Positions 21,087 to 30,824 of a DNA stretch of 64,000 bases are shown here, piece by piece. A model generated the notes under the pieces. That model was not told the origin of the DNA, searched no databases, and was given only the letters and a program-made list of their open reading frames with translations. The DNA lies in assembly GCA_905178155.1 (NCBI GenBank), contig CAJINV010000003.1:7983882-8047881 (forward strand), read 5' to 3'. How positions within the stretch are numbered: the stretch's first letter is position 1; each line of letters starts with the position of its first letter. This DNA comes from Amoebophrya sp. A120. Its lineage: Eukaryota > Sar > Dinophyceae > Syndiniales > Amoebophryaceae. Position numbers and translations under genes: made by a program.

Positions 21087-22421
21087 ATGGCGGACGATCA
21101 ATCGCCCACACTGGCACCCTCGTCCATAGCCGCCGACGTGCTTAGCACAACAGACATTCTCTGGAATCACGTGGCGCCTTTTCTGCAGGTGCAAGATCTC
21201 GGACGCCTTGCCCAGTCGTGCAAATGTGTGCATGCGGCTGCGGTGTCATGGGACGGCAAGTTGGTCGTGCCCGTGCAGGTCATTCAAGTCACTTCCAAAC
21301 GGGAGCCAGTTCTAAAAACGCGTTTGGTTTCGGCCAAAGGCGGTTTGCCGCGACAGGAGCAATACTACGTCGAGGGGCCAGCGATTTTTCTTTCGCCAAA
21401 ACCGTTCCTGTTCGGATATAGCGGACGCCATCTGCGGATTTTGCGCGTCGCTGCGAACGAGCGAGGCGAGCGGCTAGATATGGGGACGGACGAAACACCA
21501 CAATCACCTGTACGCGGAGCGGACTTCGTCTCTGCCGCGCTGGAGGGTTTGCAGGCATTCTTGCATTCCGACAGCGCAGTCGAAGTAGTGAGCTGCCCGC
21601 TGATTCTCGGTGAAAATAGCAGTCTGCAGCTGAGCATTCGTCAGACGCTCGCCCGCTCACTGTTTGTTCTGCCAGCGTTGCAAGTGCTCGAGATTCCAGC
21701 GGAAGTGGCTTTGACGCCCATCAAAATCTACGGCGCCCCTGTTGGAAGTGGCAATAACTCCAGACCCCCCTGCAAGCTGAGATCCTTTCAAATTCACGAT
21801 GGAGGACTCTCTGAATGGGGAAAGCTTGATGAACAGTCGCTTGCGTTTCGGCTCACGGTAGGTGCAGCCGGGGAAAATTTGCGAGACTTTGGTTTTTCAT
21901 TTGCCTGGTCTCACGTACCTGCACAGGATGGAAATGACATGAAGAAAGTTCCAGGCCAGGTCTTGTTTGAAAATGTGTTGCCACGCATTGAGACTTTGCG
22001 CCTGTTTTGCGGCGGGACGGAACTTCTCAAGCAGCCGTGGTTTCAAGCAATCCGCATGCAGAACTTGAAGCACGTGCAATTTGGGACTCGCCGTATGGTT
22101 TTCCGATCGCCGCCAACGCCGGTACTGCCCGTTGCAAACGTGAAGTACTTTCGGGGCTTGGAAGGCATGCACTTCAGGGGCATGACGCTAGACTACAGAG
22201 AGCTCGGCGACTGGCTGAATTTCTTCGCGACGCTCTCTCTCCGTCGATTTCGACTCCAGAATGTTGGGATGAGTGAGATGATGCTCGGCACTTTGTACGC
22301 TCTTCTCGGGAACGAGGTCGGGAAGTTCTTCCAGACGCTGCGCCAGGCTTGTCGCGAGAAGTTGCGATTGCAAATCGAAACTGCACAATTTCGTTTAACA
22401 TCTTTTCGCACACTGCGGTAG
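21087..22421 (+). CDS. F-box-like/leucine-rich protein, tandem paralogue 1
   Basis: 444 residues, one exon; the start is the first ATG before the conserved part. Residues about 20-65 form an F-box-like helical block (STTDILWNHVAPFLQVQDLG then RLAQSCKCVHAAAV), followed by VVPVQVIQV. The rest has irregular leucine-rich segments (RHLRILRVA, LEGLQAFLHSDSAVEVVSC, LFVLPALQVLEIP, VLPRIETLRLFC, LSLRRFRLQNVGM). These are shared with the next two genes in the same order. F-box proteins recruit substrates to SCF ubiquitin ligases; whether this divergent block binds Skp1 cannot be told. It shares its layout with genes at 22801 and 24755, a clear local duplication series. Confidence 0.75.
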   Translation: MADDQSPTLAPSSIAADVLSTTDILWNHVAPFLQVQDLGRLAQSCKCVHAAAVSWDGKLVVPVQVIQVTSKREPVLKTRLVSAKGGLPRQEQYYVEGPAIFLSPKPFLFGYSGRHLRILRVAANERGERLDMGTDETPQSPVRGADFVSAALEGLQAFLHSDSAVEVVSCPLILGENSSLQLSIRQTLARSLFVLPALQVLEIPAEVALTPIKIYGAPVGSGNNSRPPCKLRSFQIHDGGLSEWGKLDEQSLAFRLTVGAAGENLRDFGFSFAWSHVPAQDGNDMKKVPGQVLFENVLPRIETLRLFCGGTELLKQPWFQAIRMQNLKHVQFGTRRMVFRSPPTPVLPVANVKYFRGLEGMHFRGMTLDYRELGDWLNFFATLSLRRFRLQNVGMSEMMLGTLYALLGNEVGKFFQTLRQACREKLRLQIETAQFRLTSFRTLR

Positions 22422-22800
22422 ATCATGATGAGGAGACAAACTCAGGAAAGGAAGTGGCAACTTGGCCACGAAAGAAAGCTGATGCGCGCATTATTGTGAG
22501 CTTTGCATGTTTGTGGTCAACCATTTTGATGTTGAGACCCTCATCACGTGATGAGATCCGTTGTTAGTAGTTTAAACTACAGACTCAGGAAGGCGTTCGC
22601 ATAGTGGATCAGAGTTTCAGGGGTTTGAGCGTCTTCTTCTACATCGGAAAAGTTTTGTCGTTCTGTGTGCAAAGTTTACACTCGCCCCGGTTTCGACACA
22701 GGTCAAATTTTTTTCCGTTTGTAACACACGACTGCTTTTTACAACTAGGAAGTGTGTTTATTAGAAATCTCGTCCTTGCGAATCAAAAACACCCGAAATT
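22422..22800. other. Spacer between paralogues 1 and 2
   Basis: 379 bp, AT-rich, no coding signal. Includes the presumed 3' end of paralogue 1 and 5' leader of paralogue 2. Confidence 0.4.
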
Positions 22801-24192
22801 ATGTCGAAGGCTACGAAGAAGAAGAAGGGGAAAATGCACGACCCCGTGCCCGAGGAGGCTTTTTCGAGTGCGGCAAACGTGCTAAGCAATGAAGATCTGC
22901 TTGGGACTTGCATAGCGCCATTCCTCCAAGTGAAGGACCTAGGGCGGGTCGCACAAGTTTGCAAATCCATCCATTCCGCGGCGGTATCTCCGGAAGGGAA
23001 GCTCGCAGTGCCGGTTCACGTCATCCAGGTGACGATTCCCGCGCAGCCTCGACTCGGGGAAGGGTTGCCGCCTACGGTTAGTGCGCCCTTTCTATCGGGA
23101 TTCAACCTCCGCCATCTTCGTGTTCTGCGAGTCGCCGTGAACAGAAGAGGCAAGGACTTGGCGCTCGATGGCGACGACGACAATGGCGCGGTTGTTTGCC
23201 CCACCTTCGTTTGTGCCGCCCTGGAAGGGTTGCAGCCGTTCCTGCATTCTGCGAGCTCCGTCGAGGTGGTCGCATGTCCGCTTGTAGTACGTCCAGGTGA
23301 AAAGGACCTTCCGATGAATTTGCGGCAAAGTATAGGGCGCTCTTTGTTCGTGCTCCCAGCTTTGCGAGTCTTGGAGATTCCCGCGGAACTGGCGCTGGCG
23401 CCCCTGCACATCTTTTCGGGGAAGGGCAGCAAGCATTCCATCGCCGGGTCCCAACTCCAGTCGCTGCAGATCTACGACGCCTCGCTGACCGACTGGGGCC
23501 TCCTGGAGGAGAGCTCGCTGGTGTTCCGGCTAGTGTCTGGACTCGGCGTAGCCAAGCTGGAGGATTTCGGGTTCGCCTTTGGATGGTCGAACACGGCGCG
23601 CCCTAAAAAAGGTCCGCACTGGATGGTTAGGGTTGACAGCAGTGGTGCGCCGGTCGGTCAGCGCTTTTTCGAGAAGGTGCTGCCGGGTGTCGAAATTCTC
23701 CGGCTGTTTTGTTGCGGCAAGGAACTGTTTCAGCAACCGTGGTTCTCAGCGATTTCGATGCCGCGGTTGAAAAAAGTACAATACGGGGATCCCGTCCGAT
23801 TAAAAATGCAGCAGTTGCCGGTTAAGAACGTGCTCCGCTTCCCGGCACTGGAAGCCCTGCACTTTCACGGCGTGGCATTGGACGTGAACGAGTTTCCGCA
23901 CTGGAGAAAATTCTTCGCCGGGCTTGCTTTGCGTCACTTGCGTTTCGATCGCGTACGAATGAGTGTCATGCAGCTCGGGCTTCTTTCCGGTCTCCTGGCG
24001 GAAGAGGTCGGAACCCTGAAGAGTCTGTCCCGGGATTGCCGGGACCGGTTGCTTGCCCAGGTCGATGCCGAAATTGCACTAGTTGCGACAAAACAGCAAC
24101 CGCCCGCCGAGGTGGTGTTGGAACGACCGCCAAGATGCCGCGTCTCCTCGTTGCCAATCGAGGGCCAGGTGCGGAGGGATGGCTTGTTCTGA
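22801..24192 (+). CDS. F-box-like/leucine-rich protein, tandem paralogue 2
   Basis: 463 residues in one exon starting MSKATKKKKGK, a basic N-terminus that its siblings lack. The F-box-like block reads SNEDLLGTCIAPFLQVKDLG then RVAQVCKSIHSAAV. The same leucine-rich blocks follow (LEGLQPFLHSASSVEVVACP, LFVLPALRVLEIPAELALAP, VLPGVEILRLFCCGKELFQQ, LALRHLRFDRVRMSVMQLGL). By eye it is closest to paralogue 1. The C-terminal 60 residues are charged and Pro-rich, with no counterpart in the others. Confidence 0.75.
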   Translation: MSKATKKKKGKMHDPVPEEAFSSAANVLSNEDLLGTCIAPFLQVKDLGRVAQVCKSIHSAAVSPEGKLAVPVHVIQVTIPAQPRLGEGLPPTVSAPFLSGFNLRHLRVLRVAVNRRGKDLALDGDDDNGAVVCPTFVCAALEGLQPFLHSASSVEVVACPLVVRPGEKDLPMNLRQSIGRSLFVLPALRVLEIPAELALAPLHIFSGKGSKHSIAGSQLQSLQIYDASLTDWGLLEESSLVFRLVSGLGVAKLEDFGFAFGWSNTARPKKGPHWMVRVDSSGAPVGQRFFEKVLPGVEILRLFCCGKELFQQPWFSAISMPRLKKVQYGDPVRLKMQQLPVKNVLRFPALEALHFHGVALDVNEFPHWRKFFAGLALRHLRFDRVRMSVMQLGLLSGLLAEEVGTLKSLSRDCRDRLLAQVDAEIALVATKQQPPAEVVLERPPRCRVSSLPIEGQVRRDGLF

Positions 24193-24754
24193 TTCAATAT
24201 GTTGACGCCAGAAATAAGCGCTTTGCGAGTTTGATGTACATCTAAGAACATAAAATCAAGTGGGCCCCGGATGGAAGCTCGCCGAGAATATGTTTTTTCC
24301 GACCATGATGTCCGTGCGTAGAGAGGTGCCAGATGAATCAATAGAGGTAGGCGAGAGGTGGAAACGATTGAGCCGGGCGGGCTGTTTCATCACGTCTGGA
24401 TGAAGCCATGCACAGAGGAAACGCATTTAGAGAAACAGGAATGTTGACGAGTCCACTAACTATCGGCACGGCTGCTGTCGGCCATCTGTTCGTTTCGTGA
24501 CTGATTTGCATCTAGATACAGGTGAGCATCATGATATAATGTTATCATTAAATGATAGTCATATTTGTATTGTTCGGCATTTTCTGGTCTGAAAGACTGT
24601 CGCCTGCCCAGAAACGTTTTAAATCAATTATAGCGCAGTGTTGAATAGCCAGTATGCGTTATCGCAAGTGATTGTGAATTAGCAGGACGTGGGCACGCAA
24701 CTAAAAATCTAGAGCGTGAGCGAGGTCAGCACACCAGGTGTAGAAGTCAACCTC
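24193..24754. other. Spacer between paralogues 2 and 3
   Basis: 562 bp, AT-rich, no supported gene. The frame of paralogue 3 opens at 24716, but only GTG lies there, so it is treated as leader. Confidence 0.4.
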
Positions 24755-26011
24755 ATGTCTGGCGCAGCGCCGGAGCCGGATCCTGTACCGGCAGAACTGG
24801 CGTCGGGACCTCTCGCGTTACAGGTTTTGGGCAATCCCGATATTTTCGTAAACTGGCTTGCCCCCTTCCTCCTCGTGCGTGACCTAGGAAGGTTGGCCCG
24901 AGTGCGGAAGTGTATTCACGAGGCAGCAGTGACGTGGGACGGAAAATCGGTGGCTTCCGTGCACGTTATTCAACAGAAAAATTCCGGGAGACCGTTCATA
25001 CCTGGGTTCAGTTGGGAGCACCTTAAAGTGCTTCGAATTGCTGCAAATGCAAAAGGAGCTCGGTTACAAATAGGGAAACTTTTTCTCTTGCCTTTAGCTG
25101 CCGTAATGCAATCTCTGGAAGGCCTGCAGTGTTTGTTTTTTCCATCTATTGAGGTGGTGGAGTGTCGACTTGCTGTGGACGACCGGGCTGGTCAACCCCA
25201 TGTTTTGCCCGTGTCGACGTGCCAGAATTTCGCTCGGTCGGTGCTCGGGCTTACCGCGCTCCAGGTTTTGGAAATTCCTTCACAACTGGCATTGGCGTCC
25301 GTCAATGTTTTCTCCGGAAATGGCCGGCCGCGTGGTAACACCTCAAACAAATCAATGTGCCGCCTGCGATCGTTGCAAATTTACGGTTCGCGGCCAATCA
25401 ACTGGAACGAGTTGAAGACAAAGTCTCTTGTTTACCAGTTGGTAATCGCGCCCGCAGCAGGAACTCTCCGGGATCTTGGACTATCGTTCGCTTGGTCGGA
25501 CAAGCAGACGGCACAGAGTGATACCGATTCAGAGCTAGATCCGCTCGTCCATCCGGGTCAGGAATTTTTTGAAAAGTCGCTTCCTCTGCTGGAGACGCTG
25601 CGCCTTTTTTGTCGCGGCGACAAGCTTTTTTCCATGCCATGGTACGGGAATATCCAAATGCAGAGATTGAAGCACATACAGTTCGGCAACGCCCATCTTT
25701 TTGAAGCTGTCCAGCCGATGGGAGTGACAAATGCTCTTCCTTTCAAGGACCTGGAAAGACTAGAATTCTGTGGTGTTTCTATCAGTGCGGACGACCCTTC
25801 GGTGTGGATCTCTTTTTTGTCAACTTTGTCTCTTCGGCGACTGCGTCTTGAGCGGGTCGAGATGGCGGAAATTCAGATCGGAGTCTTGCTTGCGGTCCTG
25901 TCGGACAAGATAGGAGGATGCGCCACCCTAAACGCGGGGTCGCGTGCTGAAATTCTGCGACAAGCTGATGCCGCACGAAGAAAGTCTGCGGGGCGGCAAC
26001 TTCTTCTTTAA
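24755..26011 (+). CDS. F-box-like/leucine-rich protein, tandem paralogue 3
   Basis: 418 residues, one exon; ATG at 24755 is the first in frame. The F-box-like block reads NPDIFVNWLAPFLLVRDLG then RLARVRKCIHEAAV, followed by SVHVIQQ. The same leucine-rich order follows but with a shorter central part (LEGLQCLFFPSIEVVECRL, LGLTALQVLEIPSQLALASV, SLPLLETLRLFCRGDKLF, LSLRRLRLERVEMAEIQIGV). It is the most diverged of the three, which suggests it separated earliest. Function as for paralogue 1. Confidence 0.75.
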   Translation: MSGAAPEPDPVPAELASGPLALQVLGNPDIFVNWLAPFLLVRDLGRLARVRKCIHEAAVTWDGKSVASVHVIQQKNSGRPFIPGFSWEHLKVLRIAANAKGARLQIGKLFLLPLAAVMQSLEGLQCLFFPSIEVVECRLAVDDRAGQPHVLPVSTCQNFARSVLGLTALQVLEIPSQLALASVNVFSGNGRPRGNTSNKSMCRLRSLQIYGSRPINWNELKTKSLVYQLVIAPAAGTLRDLGLSFAWSDKQTAQSDTDSELDPLVHPGQEFFEKSLPLLETLRLFCRGDKLFSMPWYGNIQMQRLKHIQFGNAHLFEAVQPMGVTNALPFKDLERLEFCGVSISADDPSVWISFLSTLSLRRLRLERVEMAEIQIGVLLAVLSDKIGGCATLNAGSRAEILRQADAARRKSAGRQLLL

Positions 26012-26486
26012 GGCCGCACGTAGGCCAGTTTGTTTGCGGAAGCAGTGCCGACTTGCAAACACGCACACTTTATTCCGGTACGTAAAGTTCGACAAGTTCA
26101 TTCAAGGTCGAAAGTTCCACATACTCACATTACGAAAGTGTATCACCCGCAGAAAAGTTCTGTAGATTGTCTCAAGCAGGAAAAGCTACCCGACGAGACC
26201 GATCCTTCGCAAGTGCGCTGAAAGATTTGTTCTGGAATCGATTTGGAGCGAAACATAGCGTCGAAAATCCCGACTCGGTTCTGACGAGGTGGTCGCGTTT
26301 GCATCAAACAATGGTAGACTATAGCTCATTCAATGCGATCAAACTCCAGTCGAGGGCAGCGCCATGCTATCTCGGACCACAGATAGAAGTTTCAAAGTAG
26401 ATGCTCATCCGGAACGTCGGCTTAGCAGAGCTCGTGGCTGAACAACTAGTGTAGTGAGTCTCCCAGATTATGATCACAGGATAGAA
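26012..26486. other. Spacer, no gene seen
   Basis: 475 bp of mixed composition with short frames only. No trace of a fourth F-box-like copy. Confidence 0.4.
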
Positions 26487-27131
26487 ATGTCGTTGGGCAA
26501 TGACGCTGCGGATCCGGAAAGCGACCCGGGGACGCTTGGACGGGTCGAGGTAAAGCACGGGAGCAAGGTAGCCTTCGATTTCCGGTGGAGTGAAAGTCTG
26601 ACCATCGGCGACCTTCGCCGTTTCACCGCGGAAGAGTGCGGCGTGGAGCTGGATAAATTGAGCTTGATATACAAAGGCAAGAAGCTGCAAGGCATCGCTT
26701 TTCCCTCCGATACGCGACTCGGCGACGTGGAGCAGAAGCCTCCGCAGCCGGGCAAGACACTGGTGATCCAGGCCATGGGATCCCGCGACACGCGGTCGGG
26801 GGGTAACGCGCTGCGAGACATTGCTACGCAAGTCGCGTCGCTGTACGGGTCGCTTCGGAGCAAGACCGAAGCCGCTTCGAAATTGCTGCCGGAAGTTGAT
26901 CTAGGAGGTCTGTTACCGGCTGCGCCAGAAGCGATGCAAGGCCTTCGGCGAGGAGCCGGGGGCAGTAGCGCCGGAGAAAAAGAACAAGAGCCGCAGCTAG
27001 TGCTCGATATGTTGACAATCACGTCCTTCTCGACCCGGCTGGATTCTTTAGACGAGCTCTCCGATGCACAGCGTCAAGTGCGGCGCCAAGTTCTCAAGAT
27101 GCTCGAACTTCTCGAAACCACCATATCTTGA
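26487..27131 (+). CDS. Ubiquitin-like domain plus BAG-like domain protein
   Basis: 214 residues, one exon. Residues about 15-95 form a ubiquitin-like fold: strand VEVKHGSKVAFDF, helix TIGDLRRFTAEECGVE, then KLSLIYKGKKLQG with the typical lysine-rich turn, and a final TLVIQAMGS strand. The C-terminal 45 residues (STRLDSLDELSDAQRQVRRQ then VLKMLELLETT) match the BAG-domain end helix in spacing and charge. A ubiquitin-like domain followed by a C-terminal BAG domain is the layout of BAG1-type co-chaperones, which bind the Hsp70 ATPase domain, release nucleotide and link Hsp70 clients to the proteasome. The BAG part is short, so this half is less sure than the ubiquitin-like half. Confidence 0.65.
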   Translation: MSLGNDAADPESDPGTLGRVEVKHGSKVAFDFRWSESLTIGDLRRFTAEECGVELDKLSLIYKGKKLQGIAFPSDTRLGDVEQKPPQPGKTLVIQAMGSRDTRSGGNALRDIATQVASLYGSLRSKTEAASKLLPEVDLGGLLPAAPEAMQGLRRGAGGSSAGEKEQEPQLVLDMLTITSFSTRLDSLDELSDAQRQVRRQVLKMLELLETTIS

Positions 27132-27907
27132 CGTAGTAGTACTGCTTCACCCCCCAAAAGATCGACCGGCGGCTTGTTTTTTGTGATCCCGAACGCGAAC
27201 GTCTTTGCATAAATATGTGGTTCTGGTAGTAAACCCCCACTTGAAAATACCCTTAGGTCCCGCGATGAAGTCACGTAGAAGACAAGAGAACTCGCGTGAT
27301 TTCGAGCTATGCACGCAAGAATGCTTTGGCTTTGCAATGATGTCCTTTCCCTCGGGAACCCACACACAACGCATACATCCGACCATCATCTACCGTGATA
27401 TACTCAAATTGGTGAGTCAGCACAATCTCCGTGTTCAGGCTGATGTTTCTGAATTACGGCAGTGATTAAATTTTCCAAAGATAGCGAAAGGGTGTAAAAC
27501 ACAGCCTATTGTCGTCGGTTTTTGTCGTAAGGGATTCATCCGGGTAGGATAAGGGCAATGGATGTATGCAAAAATACACTCAAATGAATCGTTTAGGTCG
27601 ATCGTTGCGTTTCATTTCAAAACGAAGCAGTACCCAGGTCCCGTGATACTGCCATTTTTTTATTCCTTTCAACCTTTCGTCGCAATCGGAATCGTTGGGG
27701 TGAACTAGCCGTTCCTGATTTCTGTTTTTCGTTTGTTCTCACGTCAGTCAGAACCTTGTGACCCGCTTTTCCCGTCTAATGAAGTACCAAACAGGATTTT
27801 TTTTTCGAAGGGGGCTCGAGCAGCACAACAAGATATACAGTAGAAAAGCACTCGCCATTCGCATATCGCAATAGTCATCAAGTCAGAGAAAGAGAAACAT
27901 AACCACA
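27132..27907. other. Gap without a supported gene
   Basis: 776 bp. A frame at 27205-27465 starts with ATG (MHKYVVLVVNPHL...) but has no motif and its composition is unlike the neighbouring genes; I do not call it. Otherwise AT-rich spacer. Confidence 0.4.
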
Positions 27908-29600
27908 ATGGGTGAAGACGAGGAGCTGCTCGGGAAAAAGCCCAAAAAAGAGCGACCCCCGTACCTGGGACCGTTGAAGGAGGCGTTAGCGACCAAGACG
28001 CGCGTCCTGTATCAAGGTCGACACCGGGACATTGCTGACCTGCGGCGACAGTACATCGAGAAGAAGTCAGCAACGGGCGCAGCGAGTGGCGGAAAGGGCG
28101 CCAACTTCAAGGACAAGAAGACAGGGCAGTATGTCAGGTTTACGGTAGATCAGCTCCTCGGGCTTCGCGATGTGTACAACCGCGTACTGCGAAAATCCGA
28201 CTACGGCAAACTAGGTGCGCTGTTGATTTTTTTTTGTCTCATTGCTAAGGATAAGGATTCACATTCAGTTCACTTCCTTCGACCCACTCATATATAATTT
28301 CCGAAACGTACACGGTCGGCATGACTGGCAAGGAAGAGCATGCGAGAGATTTATTAAAGCAAAAATGTGTATAACAAAACGTTCCCTTTCCACCCAGAAA
28401 CGCCGGCGGAGCTTGGGCGATTTATGATGGTGCTGGAGAAGGCCGGGTCTATGAATCCGTTTTTTCGAGATCTGTATACGACCACGTCGCCGCGACTTTC
28501 GGTCAACTTGTCTAGCACGGTGAAAAACTTTCAAGAAATCGTCTGCTTCCTGCTTCCGATGCGCGAACCGGAGGAAGTGTCGGTAAGTTCTTAAGACTTC
28601 TTCTTCAGTACGTCCAAACGTCGCCTAGGTCGGTCCACAGCTCGTTGCTGGCACCATCGGCTGTAGTTGAGGTAATAGAAGAACGACGCAAAGCAAAAAT
28701 TAGTTTTCCATAATATTCGTTCTACCTTTGCAGGACCTGATAACGCACATGCTGAACGTGGAGAAGAGGCGGAAACAGGGCGACGGCAGCAACAAGACTG
28801 AAGAAGAAATCGCGCAGGAAGAAAAGAAGAATGCCATGAAAGCGCGACTCCGTGGCGCGGCGCGCAATAAGGCAATGGTGCTGTCGAAAGTAGACGAGCT
28901 CTACGTGCGCGAGGACGAGGGCATCGTAAAACAGAGGATCACACTGGAAAAGAGGTACAACAAAGATTTTCGCATACAGTTTCTTGACAGTGTTTGTGGT
29001 GAATACTTTCATTTTGGAAAATGAAAATAGAAGCAACGTCTGTCGAGAGTTTTTCACCCTTGAAGTGGATGCACTCTCTCCTCGAGATGAGAATTTCAAT
29101 TCACCAGGTTGGAGCTGGAGCGGCTGTTCACGCTCTGTAGTCAGGACGGCAAGCGAGTCTTCGAGGAGGATTGGATGGATTATTTTGACGACACACTGAA
29201 CGACGCGGGCGCACTGAAGCAACTGTTCGCGAAGCACGCGGTGCACTCGGATCTGTCGCAGAAAGGCAAGAAGTTCCTCAAGTTCGAGGAGTTCGCACGG
29301 ATTCTGCTGCCGCTCACCTTCCAGCTGTGTGACCGCCCGGCGCCCGGGAAATCCCACCTGACCGAGGAGGAGCTCTGGAAAAAGTTTCACAGCAACGCGG
29401 TGGTCGATGAGAAGAGCACAGTGTGGGCCGACGTCCAGACCGATATCAAGCGGATGCAAGACGTGTCGGAGGAGGACGACGAGAAGACCCGCCTCCTCAA
29501 AATTGCCAGCAAGGCGCTAGAAAAGTACAAGATCGAGGATCCCGTCGACGTGTACAAATTCGGGGACTTTGACCAAAAGAAAAAGGGCGGAAAAAAGTAG
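27908..29600 (+). CDS. Conserved-looking protein of unknown function, four exons with GT-AG introns
   Basis: Exons 27908-28214, 28398-28582, 28734-28954 and 29108-29600 join to 401 residues. All three introns are clean GT-AG with matching phases. The N-terminus is basic (LLGKKPKKERPP). A helical region continues through SLPMR-like segments, then a Lys/Glu-rich coiled stretch (EEEIAQEEKKNAMKARLRG), and a C-terminal acidic helical domain (LFTLCSQDGKRVFEEDWMDY; GKKFLKFEEFARILLPL), which looks faintly like degenerate EF-hands without the calcium ligands. It ends in a Lys/Gly tail (QKKKGGKK). I do not recognise the family. A flagellar or cytoskeletal role would fit the composition but is only a guess. 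Confidence 0.7.
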
Positions 29601-30824
29601 GAATTGGATCGCCGAACTTGGTGGATCTCGGTCCCGCTCAATGCAGCTTACTTTTTTTCAACGCGTCTTGGGTCTCTCCATCCGGCTTTTTTGAATTCAG
29701 CAGTCACTTTTGACGTTTACAACAGAGAATATTTTTTTTCGGCTTCGATTTTATTTTAAACTCATACGGTAAATATGCATCGCAACATGTATAAACGACG
29801 CAACTGTAAACAATTTTTTGGTTGATGGTACATTATGTACAATATTGTTTGGAAAGTTTCATGCATTTCATTCGGGCTACAGATCCTGTTCGCTGCTGCA
29901 AAGGCATCTGCAAAATGAATGTCTTCAATCTACTCCATTGAATTTGCTGTACACTAAATCTGAAGCGCAGGAACTACGAGACGACATGGCTAGGGCAGTT
30001 TGCCACAATTGTTGGGCGGTTTCTTGCTTGCCCGTGGGTCTCGGGTGTGGTTGTCCGTGACGTGTCGTAGAGCTGTATGCTGCATGCTTCGTCGTGCTGA
30101 TCGTTTTCTCTCCAAGGAGGGCAACTTAGCTGATTTCCAAAATCGTCATGAGCGATCGAGGGTTTTCTGATTTCGTTGTCGTGCCAACTTTTGATGAGCG
30201 GTTTTAGAGGATACAGCTTCGTTCAGTTCCGCACTGGCTGGCCATTTCGTCAAAAACGTGGCTGCAATGGCGTTGTTAAAACGAATCTTTTTCGGATATG
30301 ATTTTTTTCTGTCCGACTGTAATAGGATTTTTTTTTTGATTTTGCCGCTTTTTTGCTAGGGTACTTACCACACTGGTCCTGATACATCGTTTCTGGTTTT
30401 TGTACAGTTAGTAGATTTCTTTGAAAAACGGACCAAGATTGATTCAGAATTCGATATAATTTTTGGTAAAAGAAGACGCTTTTTCTGAGTTTCTCTGCGT
30501 CCTTCGCAATAAAGTTTTTTCTGCGTTGTAGTGCGATTTTCCATTTTGAACTTCTCTTGACACTTACACCCACGAGTGTGAAACCACGCTGCTACGCGTA
30601 AAAAGCAACGCGTGATGTTGCTCTGATTGCCACGACCTGGGTTCACCAGTAGTCAGTGACGCGCTGGACCACGGGGTGGATGGGGAAAGGAAGACCCGCA
30701 TGAAATTTCAAGATCTTAAGTCACCAGACGTCAAGTTCCGCGTGCCATACTCTACCACGCCCCCTTCCAGGAAGATCCCGAGCGACGACGCACGATAGAG
30801 TTTTGGTCCCCGCTGTGCAGTATC
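29601..30824. other. Long AT-rich gap before the kinesin gene
   Basis: 1.2 kb, poly-T-rich, with no coding signal on either strand beyond short motif-less frames. Just upstream of the kinesin ATG (about 30600-30824) it turns GC-rich, as expected of a 5' leader. Confidence 0.4.
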
